NCBI GenBank assembly: GCA_016875255.1
Contig: VGRU01000036.1
Span: 1-22,698, forward strand
Direction of reading: 5' to 3'
DNA: 22,698 nt
Source: Deltaproteobacteria bacterium
Lineage (GTDB): Bacteria; Desulfobacterota; BSN033; UBA1163
Within the stretch, counting starts at the first letter, position 1; each line of letters begins with the position of its first letter. Below, in pieces: positions 1-6,145 of this stretch. The notes under the pieces are model-generated. The model saw nothing but the letters and a program-made list of their open reading frames with translations, searched no databases and had not been told where the DNA came from. The position numbers and the translations under genes are program-made.

Positions 1-1
1 A

Positions 2-124
2 AAAACGATGTCGTGGCACTTGTCATTTAGTCATTATGAGCTAACAATTACACAGACTGGGGTCGAAGTTGCACTATACACCTTATTCGGTTTATTGATA
101 AAAAATAGGACAGCGACCATTTAA
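2..124 (+). CDS. Possible 3' end of a gene entering from the left
   Basis: One frame is open from the window edge to a TAA at 122-124 and encodes about 40 residues, including a hydrophobic run (VALYTLFGLL). It stops just before the first attC-like site, where the gene of a preceding cassette would end. The length is too short to exclude chance, and I recognise no family. Another frame closes earlier, at 28-30, so the frame choice is uncertain. Confidence 0.22.
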   Translation, partial: KTMSWHLSFSHYELTITQTGVEVALYTLFGLLIKNRTATI

Positions 125-140
125 CAGTGAAGACGAGGAA

Positions 141-198
141 ACTTCACAAATTACTCCGGCGGACGGCTGATAGCGGTCGCTCATTTTGGGCATTGGGC
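141..198 (+). other. attC-like recombination site A (degenerate)
   Basis: The right half resembles environmental integron attC sites. There is an L''-type arm GGCGGAC at 158-164, a short spacer, an L'-type arm GTCGCTC at 176-182, eight bases, and a terminal ATTGGGC at 192-198 (consensus GTTRRRY, with G changed to A). The arms pair as GCG-[G]-AC with GT-CGC, leaving one bulged G, as expected for the extrahelical base of an attC L box. The left R'' box is poor: ACTTCAC at 141-147 has CAC where AAC is expected. The site aligns without gaps to site B at 1397-1454. It lies 10 bases before the first HNH gene. Confidence 0.4.
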
Positions 199-208
199 TG
201 AGAGATCG

Positions 209-895
209 GTGGCAAGAACGCGGAAAACAATATCGGCGCTTAAACAAAAGCAGTTGCTTCAGGAAGTGGACTCCCAGTGTCCGTTTTGTCAAGATCGCGA
301 CGTCTCCACGTTTGAGTTCCACCATATCGATGGTGACCCATCGAATGACGACCTCAGCAACCTTATCGTCGCTTGTAGTTCCTGCCACACACGCATCACA
401 AAAGGCATCCTCTCAGAAGCGGACATCGTCACCAAGAAGAGGGAACTCTACTGGACTTCCCAAGTTCGCCGAAACACTGGACAAGCGGCTGTCAATGTGA
501 ACATCACTTCCTCTTCATTCCACGGCGACATCGCCCAGAGCATCACCAAGATTTCTGGAGTTAAACCCCCACGAATTGCTCATCCACCGGGGTCCATTGG
601 CGCGAACCTCGCTATGAAAGGGTATATCGACTATTTGATTGGTCGATACTTTGACTATAGAAAGGCCGACTGGAGCTATGGGAGGAAAATCCGGTTCTCC
701 CACGCCGTTATCCATAAGAACATTGAAAGGGAGTTCGGTGGAAAGACCTTCTTCCTCCCTGAAAACGCTTTTGGGAACCTTGTCACCTACCTGGCTTGGC
801 ACATCGATAGCACGATCCAAGGAAGAAGAAATGGCAGCACGGGCATCCGAAACTATCACTCTTTCGAGAAACACTGTTCAAAATACAACCTGTAG
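209..895 (+). CDS. HNH endonuclease domain protein
   Basis: A 228-residue protein with an N-terminal zinc-stabilised HNH nuclease fold. Visible residues are C24 and C27, the HH pair at 38-39, N51, and C56-x2-C59-H60. HNH domains cut DNA using a single metal ion. The remaining 150 residues are not recognised; residues 95-112 (VNVNITSSSFHGDIAQSI) resemble the polar linker strands seen in some defence-associated proteins, but this is only an impression. The start is GTG at 209, with no strong ribosome site; no better start is seen upstream in frame. It directly follows attC-like site A and precedes a second HNH gene on the same strand. The substrate is unknown; it could be a restriction, mobile-element or cassette-borne nuclease. 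Confidence 0.75.
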   Translation: MARTRKTISALKQKQLLQEVDSQCPFCQDRDVSTFEFHHIDGDPSNDDLSNLIVACSSCHTRITKGILSEADIVTKKRELYWTSQVRRNTGQAAVNVNITSSSFHGDIAQSITKISGVKPPRIAHPPGSIGANLAMKGYIDYLIGRYFDYRKADWSYGRKIRFSHAVIHKNIEREFGGKTFFLPENAFGNLVTYLAWHIDSTIQGRRNGSTGIRNYHSFEKHCSKYNL

Positions 896-989
896 CTCAA
901 GAAATCCTGGATACATATTTTCAGAAAAGGATGGTTGGTGTGGGTCGAACCAGGGTAACCACTTGAATATGAAGTGTGGATAAATCCTT

Positions 990-1439
990 ATGGCATGTTT
1001 AAAAACTCAAAAGAAATGGGTGAGACATAGGGATAAGCAACAGTGTCAAATTTGTGGGGATGTCTTGCCTGTTCACTACGGAAGGTTGGAAGTTCATCAT
1101 ATTGATCATCGTTGCAAAGGAGGATCTGATGAATTAGAGAACCTCGTGACCCTATGCGATCTTTGCCATGCGGTAATCCACATTCATATGGGGCCAGCTT
1201 GGTTAGGATTATCTGTAGTTCCAATAGAAAAAAGGCAACAGGACAAACAAATTCTCGATCTCGCGCGGGATGAATTTGAAAGTTATTTGCGTCTCCCGGT
1301 AGAAAAGAGACATAGCATCCGGAAAGAATTATGGACACAATGGGGAATTATGGATAAAAAAGGGAACAGTGACCATTCTACGGGGAACACAAGGGAATTT
1401 CAGAAGTCATTCCAGCGAACGGTTGATAGCCGTTGCTGA
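990..1439 (+). CDS. Small HNH endonuclease
   Basis: A 149-residue protein that is mostly HNH domain: C19-x2-C22, the HH pair at 36-37, GGSDELENL with N51, then C56-x2-C59-H60. The spacing of these ligands matches the HNH protein just upstream, although the sequences differ greatly, so the two could be distant paralogues or share only the fold. The start is ATG at 990 with a weak ribosome site. The last 24 or so codons run through the repeat that forms attC-like site B, and the stop codon (1437-1439) sits inside that site. The original C-terminus may therefore have been altered by the insertion, or the gene may end in the site as cassette genes often do. Confidence 0.75.
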   Translation: MACLKTQKKWVRHRDKQQCQICGDVLPVHYGRLEVHHIDHRCKGGSDELENLVTLCDLCHAVIHIHMGPAWLGLSVVPIEKRQQDKQILDLARDEFESYLRLPVEKRHSIRKELWTQWGIMDKKGNSDHSTGNTREFQKSFQRTVDSRC

Positions 1440-1454
1440 CTTTGGTCGTTAAAC
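1397..1454 (+). other. attC-like recombination site B
   Basis: The arm CAGCGAACGG (1413-1422) and the arm CCGTTGCTG (1430-1438) pair over nine bases with one bulged G. The loop is TTGATAG. The terminal R' box is GTTAAAC (1448-1454), which fits the consensus GTTRRRY exactly, and eight bases lie between GCTGA and GTT, as in many environmental attC sites. The left box ATTTCAG (1397-1403) departs from the expected YYYAAC. The site overlaps the end of the HNH gene and stands 22 bases before the next ORF, the position an attC takes between cassettes. Confidence 0.5.
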
Positions 1455-1476
1455 AGAAATGTTTGAGGGATGATAT

Positions 1477-2214
1477 ATGGAATTCTTTGAGCGGCTTTAC
1501 AGGGGGTTTGAAGCCGAACATTATGTGGCCGGAAAGCTGTTTTCAGTCGGCTACGAAGCCTTTATGCTGCCTGCTGATTTTGGCTTTGACCTTATTGTCA
1601 CGAACCAAAAAGAGCGGTCTAAGGGGCCCCGTCTGGAAGGGCGACTGCTCGAGCCACCTTTTGCTCTTCAAATCAAGTCTCGACGATTAATGTCTTCAGA
1701 TTTTCGGCCAAGCACATCGGGTCGCGATGAAGCAGAGGTCTCTATTTCGGTAAAAAAGGAAGATTTGGACTTACTGGTTAGCACAAACTACAGTTTTTTG
1801 GTTATCGTGTTGTTTATACAAGGCGATGCCAAAAGATTTGAAGATCGGACAATTCACTTCTGGTTTAGTTCAGCACAAGTTAATGCTCTTGATGAGCGTG
1901 GATATTTTCTGCCCGACGAAAACGATCGAAGAGTCCGCAACCTCAGGTGTAGTTTACGCATGTTTCCGATGCTGGTCGTCGAGTCCCTTCTTGGCACTTT
2001 GGTATCTCAGACCCACCTAACTGAAGAGGGAAGACGCATACTTCTGTCCGAAATTCCAGAACGGGTGCCCAGGACCTGGAGCGCATCTGAATATGTCGCC
2101 TTAGCGCGGAAAGCGCGAGATAAAACTGATGATCTGGTCTGGAGGCAGGTGCCAAAAGAACTGTGCGAATTAAGTAATATGGGATTCGACATCGGGTTAG
2201 GCCATTTGGACTAG
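1477..2214 (+). CDS. PD-(D/E)XK nuclease-like protein (DUF4365-like)
   Basis: A 245-residue protein whose first 100 residues look like a restriction-endonuclease-type core. They hold a helix with E14 (GFEAE), then the acidic residue D38 in a strand (FGFDLIV), then Q65-I-K67 in the next strand (ALQIKS). D-x26-QxK is a known variant of the PD-(D/E)XK active site, as in DUF4365-type proteins. The C-terminal 140 residues are not recognised. ATG at 1477 has a modest GAGGG upstream. The gene sits alone between attC-like sites B and C, so it would be a one-gene cassette. DNA cleavage and a defence role are inferred from the fold only. Confidence 0.55.
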   Translation: MEFFERLYRGFEAEHYVAGKLFSVGYEAFMLPADFGFDLIVTNQKERSKGPRLEGRLLEPPFALQIKSRRLMSSDFRPSTSGRDEAEVSISVKKEDLDLLVSTNYSFLVIVLFIQGDAKRFEDRTIHFWFSSAQVNALDERGYFLPDENDRRVRNLRCSLRMFPMLVVESLLGTLVSQTHLTEEGRRILLSEIPERVPRTWSASEYVALARKARDKTDDLVWRQVPKELCELSNMGFDIGLGHLD

Positions 2215-2340
2215 CGCGGCAAACACTTCTAACAATCGAAAAAAGGGATGGAACAAGGGGGCGTAGGTTCTGAAACAACTTGACATCGGTTGGCCATTTT
2301 TAAAGAAGTGGAAACGGGATCAAAGCTAAATTATACACTT
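2215..2340 (+). other. Spacer after PD-(D/E)XK-like gene
   Basis: No gene is seen. The string TCTAACAATC near 2229 resembles the left end of classical attC sites, but no matching L'' box follows it, so the better attC call is the site at 2341-2409. Confidence 0.3.
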
Positions 2341-2409
2341 TAAGAACAAGGCCGTTCGAGTAGAAATCCCCGACTTACAGCCGGGATTTAGCTTGACTAC
2401 GCGTTAGAT
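2341..2409 (+). other. attC-like recombination site C
   Basis: The order of boxes is that of a classical 59-base element. It has R''-like TAAGAAC (2341-2347), six bases, L'' GTTCGAG (2354-2360), a central stem AAATCCC/GGGATTT (2364-2370 with 2383-2389), L' GCTTGAC (2391-2397), five bases, and R' GTTAGAT (2403-2409, consensus GTTRRRY). L'' pairs with L' over six positions (one G-T) when one T of L'' is left out, the typical extrahelical base. The right end closely resembles the attC ends of aadA-type cassettes as I remember them. Only AAC/GTT of the outer R boxes pair. Confidence 0.55.
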
Positions 2410-2469
2410 TCATAGTTAAACAGAGCCAAAAATGTTATTATTAAAGGCAATTGAGAAGAAAGGAGGCAA

Positions 2470-2694
2470 ATGATGCGGGCAAGTGATATTCATGAAATTA
2501 TCAAATTAAGTACACCTGAAAAGATCCTGTTGGTTGAAGATCTGTGGGACAGCATTGCTTCGGATGAATCTGCTGTGCCTATCCCTCAGAGCCACATGGA
2601 AGAGTTGGACAGAAGGCTGAAAAGGTATGGATCTCCTCCAGGAAATCTCTTATCTCTTGAAGAACTTCGGACAAAGATAGAGAAAAGGAAATGA
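2470..2694 (+). CDS. Addiction module antitoxin (CHP02574 / DUF-type ParD-like)
   Basis: A 74-residue protein with the pattern of the putative addiction-module component family (TIGR02574): a start segment IHEIIKLSTPEKILLVEDLWDSIA, a middle LDRRLKRYG, and a C-terminal LSLEELRTKIEKRK. Such proteins neutralise a RelE/ParE-type toxin encoded immediately downstream and usually repress their own operon. A strong AGGAGG at 2461-2466 lies three bases before ATG 2470 and six before ATG 2473, so 2473 may be the true start. The length is normal for the family. The partner toxin downstream is truncated, so this may be an orphan antitoxin. It follows attC-like site C; toxin-antitoxin pairs are frequent in chromosomal integron arrays. 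Confidence 0.85.
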   Translation: MMRASDIHEIIKLSTPEKILLVEDLWDSIASDESAVPIPQSHMEELDRRLKRYGSPPGNLLSLEELRTKIEKRK

Positions 2695-2695
2695 G

Positions 2696-2863
2696 GTGGT
2701 TTATAAAGAATTCCGACGTCGTCTACTCAGGAGATTTCCGTATGCTGTTTATTTTATGGTAGAGGACGATCAGATTGTTGTATTCGGGCTTTTTCATTGT
2801 GCACGTGATCCCCGCACTATTAGAGCGAATTTGCGAGAACGACTGGAGTTAGAGAAACCCTAA
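2696..2863 (+). pseudogene. C-terminal half of a RelE/ParE-family toxin
   Basis: Reading from GTG at 2696 gives 55 residues that match the second half of a RelE/ParE-type toxin: FRRRLLRRFPYAVYFMVEDDQIVVFGLFHCARDP. Full-length members are about 95-100 residues, so roughly the first 40-45 are absent, and the antitoxin stop (2692-2694) lies directly before the fragment, leaving no room for them. AAAGGA at 2683-2688 is well placed for GTG 2696, so the fragment could still be translated by coupling. A deletion between antitoxin end and toxin middle is the simplest explanation. I expect it to be inactive. Confidence 0.7.
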
Positions 2864-2931
2864 CCCTTACAGATTTGACACACTACCGAACCTGCCGCGG
2901 TAACACGGATTTCAAATGTGCCTGATCCGAA

Positions 2932-3483
2932 CTAAGGAGTTGGATACTTCCCGTGCTCAATGACCACTTGATCCACGCCGGTCATTTCCTTCAGTTCCAC
3001 ATTGATCGAATCCTGTCTGGAGGTTTCAAGCACCTTTCCAACATAATCAGCGTGGATGGGTAACTCCCTGTGACCCCTATCAATTAAAACTGCCAATTCA
3101 ATCCGCCGGGGTCGTCCTAATTCCATCAAGGCGTCAAGCGCGGCTCGAATCGTTCTGCCTGTAAAGAGCACATCATCCACCAGAAGGACATGCTTATCCT
3201 CGATGGAAAAATGAACCTCGGCTTTCTTCACTTCGGGCGTCTGGGTCAAGCGGGTCCAGTCATCTCGATAGAGCGTAATGTCAATGACTCCTGCAGGAAG
3301 ATCAATTCCGGTCTTTTGAACGATTTTCTCTTTCAGGCGTTCGGCTAAATAGACTCCTCCTGACCGGATTCCCACCAGAACCATCTCTTCCAAAACAGGA
3401 TGCTTCTGAAGCAACCGGTCACTTATCCGGTTCAAGGATTCCTCAATATCGACTTCGTTGAGTATGATTTGCTTTGAAGGCAT
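2932..3483 (-). CDS. pyrR: Bifunctional pyr operon regulator / uracil phosphoribosyltransferase PyrR
   Basis: A 183-residue type I phosphoribosyltransferase. The PRPP-binding loop VLLVDDVLFTGRTIRAALD is at residues 99-117, the loop GIRSGGVYLAERL lies near 38-50, and DWTRLTQTP is the flexible hood region. In other bacteria PyrR binds pyr mRNA leaders in response to UMP and also converts uracil plus PRPP to UMP. Length and motifs are typical and complete. It lies 11 bases after the dac gene on the same strand, so the two are probably cotranscribed. No pyrimidine biosynthesis gene or PyrR-type leader is seen in the window, so its RNA targets would be elsewhere, or it may act mainly as a salvage enzyme. 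Confidence 0.93.
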   Translation of the reverse strand: MPSKQIILNEVDIEESLNRISDRLLQKHPVLEEMVLVGIRSGGVYLAERLKEKIVQKTGIDLPAGVIDITLYRDDWTRLTQTPEVKKAEVHFSIEDKHVLLVDDVLFTGRTIRAALDALMELGRPRRIELAVLIDRGHRELPIHADYVGKVLETSRQDSINVELKEMTGVDQVVIEHGKYPTP

Positions 3484-3494
3484 CTTGTAACGCT

Positions 3495-4799
3495 TTACAG
3501 CTTCCTCCGCGGAGGTCGCCGGAAAAACCAGAGTCCGATCACGCAGAGAAGGACAAGTCCTAAGATGCCTCCAACAAGGTAGGGCCAGGGAGGAATCAGG
3601 CTCTTCTGCACATCGGACTGGGCAAAGAGGTTAATTTCCTTTATCGTTTTCCCTTCCTTCTGGACGAGAACCTTTGCCAAAACCTGCCCCTTCTGTATGG
3701 GGGCGGACACAAATGCCGGCAACTGGGGAATAGCGGACGCCAGGTTTTCTTTCCCCTTTGGCACGGTCACCCGACCGTCTTCGGATGCCATCAGGCTCAC
3801 CTGATCCAATTTTCCTCTTTTTACTTTAAGTGGTCCGAAGGAGTCGCCTTTCTTAACCGCCTGCACTGTGGAAAAATTCTTGAAACCATATTCCAGCAAT
3901 TTCTGTGTCTCGGGTGCCCTTTTCTTCATCTTATCACATCCCATCACCACGGCGATCATTCGCTGGCCCTCTCTCTTTGCCGTCGCCACGAGATGATACC
4001 CGGACTCTTCGATGTGACCTGTCTTCAAACCATCCACACCGATATTCTTCTGCAAAAGGGTATTCCGATTCCCCTGCTTAATTCCGTTATATTCGAATTC
4101 CGTCGTGGAATGGATCGCCAGTGTCTCCGGGTGGTCTTCGACATATCGTTTTGCAAGGAGAGCCATATCCATGGCGGTTGTATATTGATCGTCTGCAGGC
4201 ATGCCGTGAGAGTTCTTGAATTGTGTATTCTTCATTCCCAGAGCTTTCGCCTTCTCATTCATTTTGGAGGAGAAGACCTCTTCAGAGCCTGCCAGATGCT
4301 CGGCCAGGGCAATACAGGCATCATTCCCTGATGCAATAGCGACCCCTTTTACCAGATCTTCCACCTTGACCCGCTCTCCCACCTTAATGAACATCTTGGA
4401 GCCCTGGGTCTTCCATGCCTTCTCGCTCACGGTCACCATATCGTCCATCTTCAATTGTCCGGCGCGGATGGCATCAAAGATCAGATAGAGGGTGAGAACC
4501 TTGATAAAACTGGCTGGAGGGATTTTTAAATCAGGATTCTGTTCATAAAGAATTTCGCCTGTCAACCCATCCATCAGAACTGCGGACTGGGCATCGCATT
4601 GTAGGCCGCCCTGGGCAGTTGCCTGTGCTGGAGTCTCCTTGGCCGGTTCGGCCTTTTTCTTGGAAGGCGTAGCCTGCGCTGGTTTTGTTTGAGATGATTT
4701 TTTGACTGTTTTGCTTAAAGCCTCCGGAACAGAGACCAGAGCAAGCAATAAGGAAATCAAGGTTAAAATTGAAAGGTGCTTTTGAAATTGAAGCTTCAT
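3495..4799 (-). CDS. D-alanyl-D-alanine carboxypeptidase (peptidase S11, PBP5/6-like)
   Basis: A 434-residue penicillin-binding protein that trims the terminal D-Ala from peptidoglycan stem peptides. From the start at 4799 there is a signal peptide (1-28), a Lys/Pro/Ala-rich linker (30-63) and the catalytic domain, with SxxK at S97-K100, SGN at 157-159 and KTG at 259-261. A smaller PBP5_C-like domain and one C-terminal membrane helix (about 403-425) ending in RRPPRRKL follow, so the enzyme is anchored on the outer face of the inner membrane. A longer frame begins at 4853, but ATG 4799 has AGGAGG five bases upstream, starts directly with the signal peptide, and lies downstream of a good promoter (4825-4853) that would cut off the longer start. 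Probably cotranscribed with pyrR. Confidence 0.92.
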   Translation of the reverse strand: MKLQFQKHLSILTLISLLLALVSVPEALSKTVKKSSQTKPAQATPSKKKAEPAKETPAQATAQGGLQCDAQSAVLMDGLTGEILYEQNPDLKIPPASFIKVLTLYLIFDAIRAGQLKMDDMVTVSEKAWKTQGSKMFIKVGERVKVEDLVKGVAIASGNDACIALAEHLAGSEEVFSSKMNEKAKALGMKNTQFKNSHGMPADDQYTTAMDMALLAKRYVEDHPETLAIHSTTEFEYNGIKQGNRNTLLQKNIGVDGLKTGHIEESGYHLVATAKREGQRMIAVVMGCDKMKKRAPETQKLLEYGFKNFSTVQAVKKGDSFGPLKVKRGKLDQVSLMASEDGRVTVPKGKENLASAIPQLPAFVSAPIQKGQVLAKVLVQKEGKTIKEINLFAQSDVQKSLIPPWPYLVGGILGLVLLCVIGLWFFRRPPRRKL

Positions 4800-4824
4800 C
4801 CATTCCTCCTGAGATTTTTCAGTG

Positions 4825-4853
4825 TTCATAACAGATTCACTCCCCTTTTTCAA
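4825..4853 (-). promoter_or_regulatory. Sigma-70-type promoter for dac-pyrR
   Basis: On the minus strand, TTGAAA (4848-4853) and TATGAA (4825-4830) are separated by exactly 17 bases. Transcription would begin near 4818, leaving a short leader before AGGAGG and ATG 4799. Confidence 0.45.
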
Positions 4854-4860
4854 TCCGGCG

Positions 4861-4889
4861 TTGAAAACGCTCGCCGTTTGGTTTAATAT
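4861..4889 (+). promoter_or_regulatory. Possible sigma-70-type promoter for the HgdB/BcrC-like gene
   Basis: TTGAAA (4861-4866) and TAATAT (4884-4889) are 17 bases apart. Initiation near 4896 would leave only about five bases before ATG 4901, so the message would be almost leaderless. A dyad GCGTT-GAA-AACGC (4858-4870) covers the -35 box and could be an operator. It faces the dac promoter. Confidence 0.3.
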
Positions 4890-4900
4890 GTGGGCGGATC

Positions 4901-6031
4901 ATGGAAAATAAACCTTCTCTCATCAGGGAGTTTGAAAGAGTCGCCTCTCTCGAATATAAGGACATCGCCTCCCAACTTCCTGGAGATTGCATCCCGATCG
5001 GTTTTTTCTGCCCCTATGTCCCGGAAGAAATGCTCCATGCCGCAGGAGCTTTTCCCCTTCGCCTGATGGGAACGCCGATCAGAATGTCCCATGTCCAGGC
5101 TCATCTTCCTCCCAATTGTTGCCATCTGGTGAAATCCTCTTTCGAAAGCCTGCTCAGGGGAGAGCTCGACTTTCTGAAGGGCATCGTTTTTTCCCACACC
5201 TGCGATGCCATGCAGGGGCTTTCGGACATCTGGGCTTTTCAAAAACGCCTTCCCTTTCAATTCGATTTTATGACGCCTTCAAATCTTTCCTCCGAGAGAT
5301 CTCGCCCCTATTTGAAGGCCGAGATCGAACGGTTTAAAGCCTTTCTCGATGCCAATGTCCGGAAGATCACACCCCAGGACCTGAAGGCTTCCATCCACCT
5401 CTTCAACCAGATCAGGGAAAAAACTCAAACCCTCTATCGACTCAGACGGAAATGGCCTGGCTGGATATCCGGCAGTGATTTTGCCCAAATCATCCGGGCA
5501 GGATACCTGATGGACCGTAGCCGCTACCTAAACCTTTTAGGCCAACTTTTAGAGACCCTTCCTGAAAAAAGTGAGGATAATGGACACCCCATCCCGGTCT
5601 TTCTTGCCGGGAATATGACTCACTCCCCTTCATATTTTTCCATGATGGAAGAGGCAGGGGCCTCCGTGGTCTCCGATAACCTCTGCAGCGGAGCGCGATT
5701 TCTTCGCCTCATGACACGTGAGGATATCGATCCGATAGACGCCCTCACTGAAAGATACTTTTCATCCTTCCTGTGTCCGGCAAAACACTCCGGAGTCCAG
5801 GCCCATACAGAAACCCTCATCAAAGAAGTTGAGGAGGCCGGCGCCAGAGGCGTGATCTTCCTCTTCTATAAATACTGTGAGCCACACTACTTTGACTATC
5901 CCGATCTCAAAAAGGCCCTCGAGGCAAAGGGGATTCCTTCTCTGCTTCTCGAAGTGGATGACCCCGCCACCTCGCAGGGGCAACTGAAAATACGGATACA
6001 GGCGTTTGTGGAAATGCTTTCCTCTGTGTAA
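4901..6031 (+). CDS. 2-hydroxyacyl-CoA dehydratase / benzoyl-CoA reductase family subunit (HgdB/BcrC-like)
   Basis: A 376-residue member of the HGD-D family (PF06050), whose proteins bind [4Fe-4S] clusters and carry out low-potential one-electron chemistry on acyl-CoA thioesters. Recognisable parts are FFCPYVPEEMLHAAGAFPLRL (C37), NCCHLVKSS (C73, C74), SHTCDAM (C101), NLCSGARF (C262) and the C-terminal FLFYKYCEPHYFDYP (C326) followed by LLLEVDD. Length and position match the smaller, BcrC-type subunit. The second subunit follows on the same strand after a 114-base spacer that holds a palindrome. No ATP-dependent activator (HgdC/BcrA/BcrD type) is in the window. The substrate cannot be read from sequence: an aromatic CoA ester or a 2-hydroxyacyl-CoA are both possible. 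Confidence 0.85.
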   Translation: MENKPSLIREFERVASLEYKDIASQLPGDCIPIGFFCPYVPEEMLHAAGAFPLRLMGTPIRMSHVQAHLPPNCCHLVKSSFESLLRGELDFLKGIVFSHTCDAMQGLSDIWAFQKRLPFQFDFMTPSNLSSERSRPYLKAEIERFKAFLDANVRKITPQDLKASIHLFNQIREKTQTLYRLRRKWPGWISGSDFAQIIRAGYLMDRSRYLNLLGQLLETLPEKSEDNGHPIPVFLAGNMTHSPSYFSMMEEAGASVVSDNLCSGARFLRLMTREDIDPIDALTERYFSSFLCPAKHSGVQAHTETLIKEVEEAGARGVIFLFYKYCEPHYFDYPDLKKALEAKGIPSLLLEVDDPATSQGQLKIRIQAFVEMLSSV

Positions 6032-6032
6032 C

Positions 6033-6129
6033 ATTTCGGATTTCGGAATGCGGAATTCGGATTTAAAATTTAAACTAAAACTTTTTAGCAGTATTTTATT
6101 CCGAAATCCGCAATCCGCATTCCGAAATC
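6033..6129. repeat. Word palindrome 1 (TTTCGGA/ATGCGGA)
   Basis: The left arm (6033-6064) is built from the words TTTCGGA and ATGCGGA, the right arm (6098-6128) from their complements, around an AT-rich centre. Pairing is imperfect but runs through about 30 bases. It separates the two dehydratase-family genes. Confidence 0.6.
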
Positions 6130-6145
6130 ACCCTGGAAGAAAATC

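Noticed and set aside
896..989. Spacer between the two HNH genes checked for an attC
   Set aside because: No GTTRRRY box with paired arms; only a weak TGGTT/AACCA stem.
2228..2237. TCTAACAATC as left end of a long attC ending at 2409
   Set aside because: It would make a site of over 180 bases without a matching L'' box; 2341-2409 gives all boxes in the normal spacing.
2939..2945. GTTGGAT, matching the GTTRRRY box of an attC
   Set aside because: It lies inside the pyrR coding sequence near its end, with no paired arms to its left, so it is chance.
4800..4853. Longer start for the D-Ala-D-Ala carboxypeptidase
   Set aside because: It would put 18 polar residues before the signal peptide and overlaps the promoter; the AGGAGG supports 4799.
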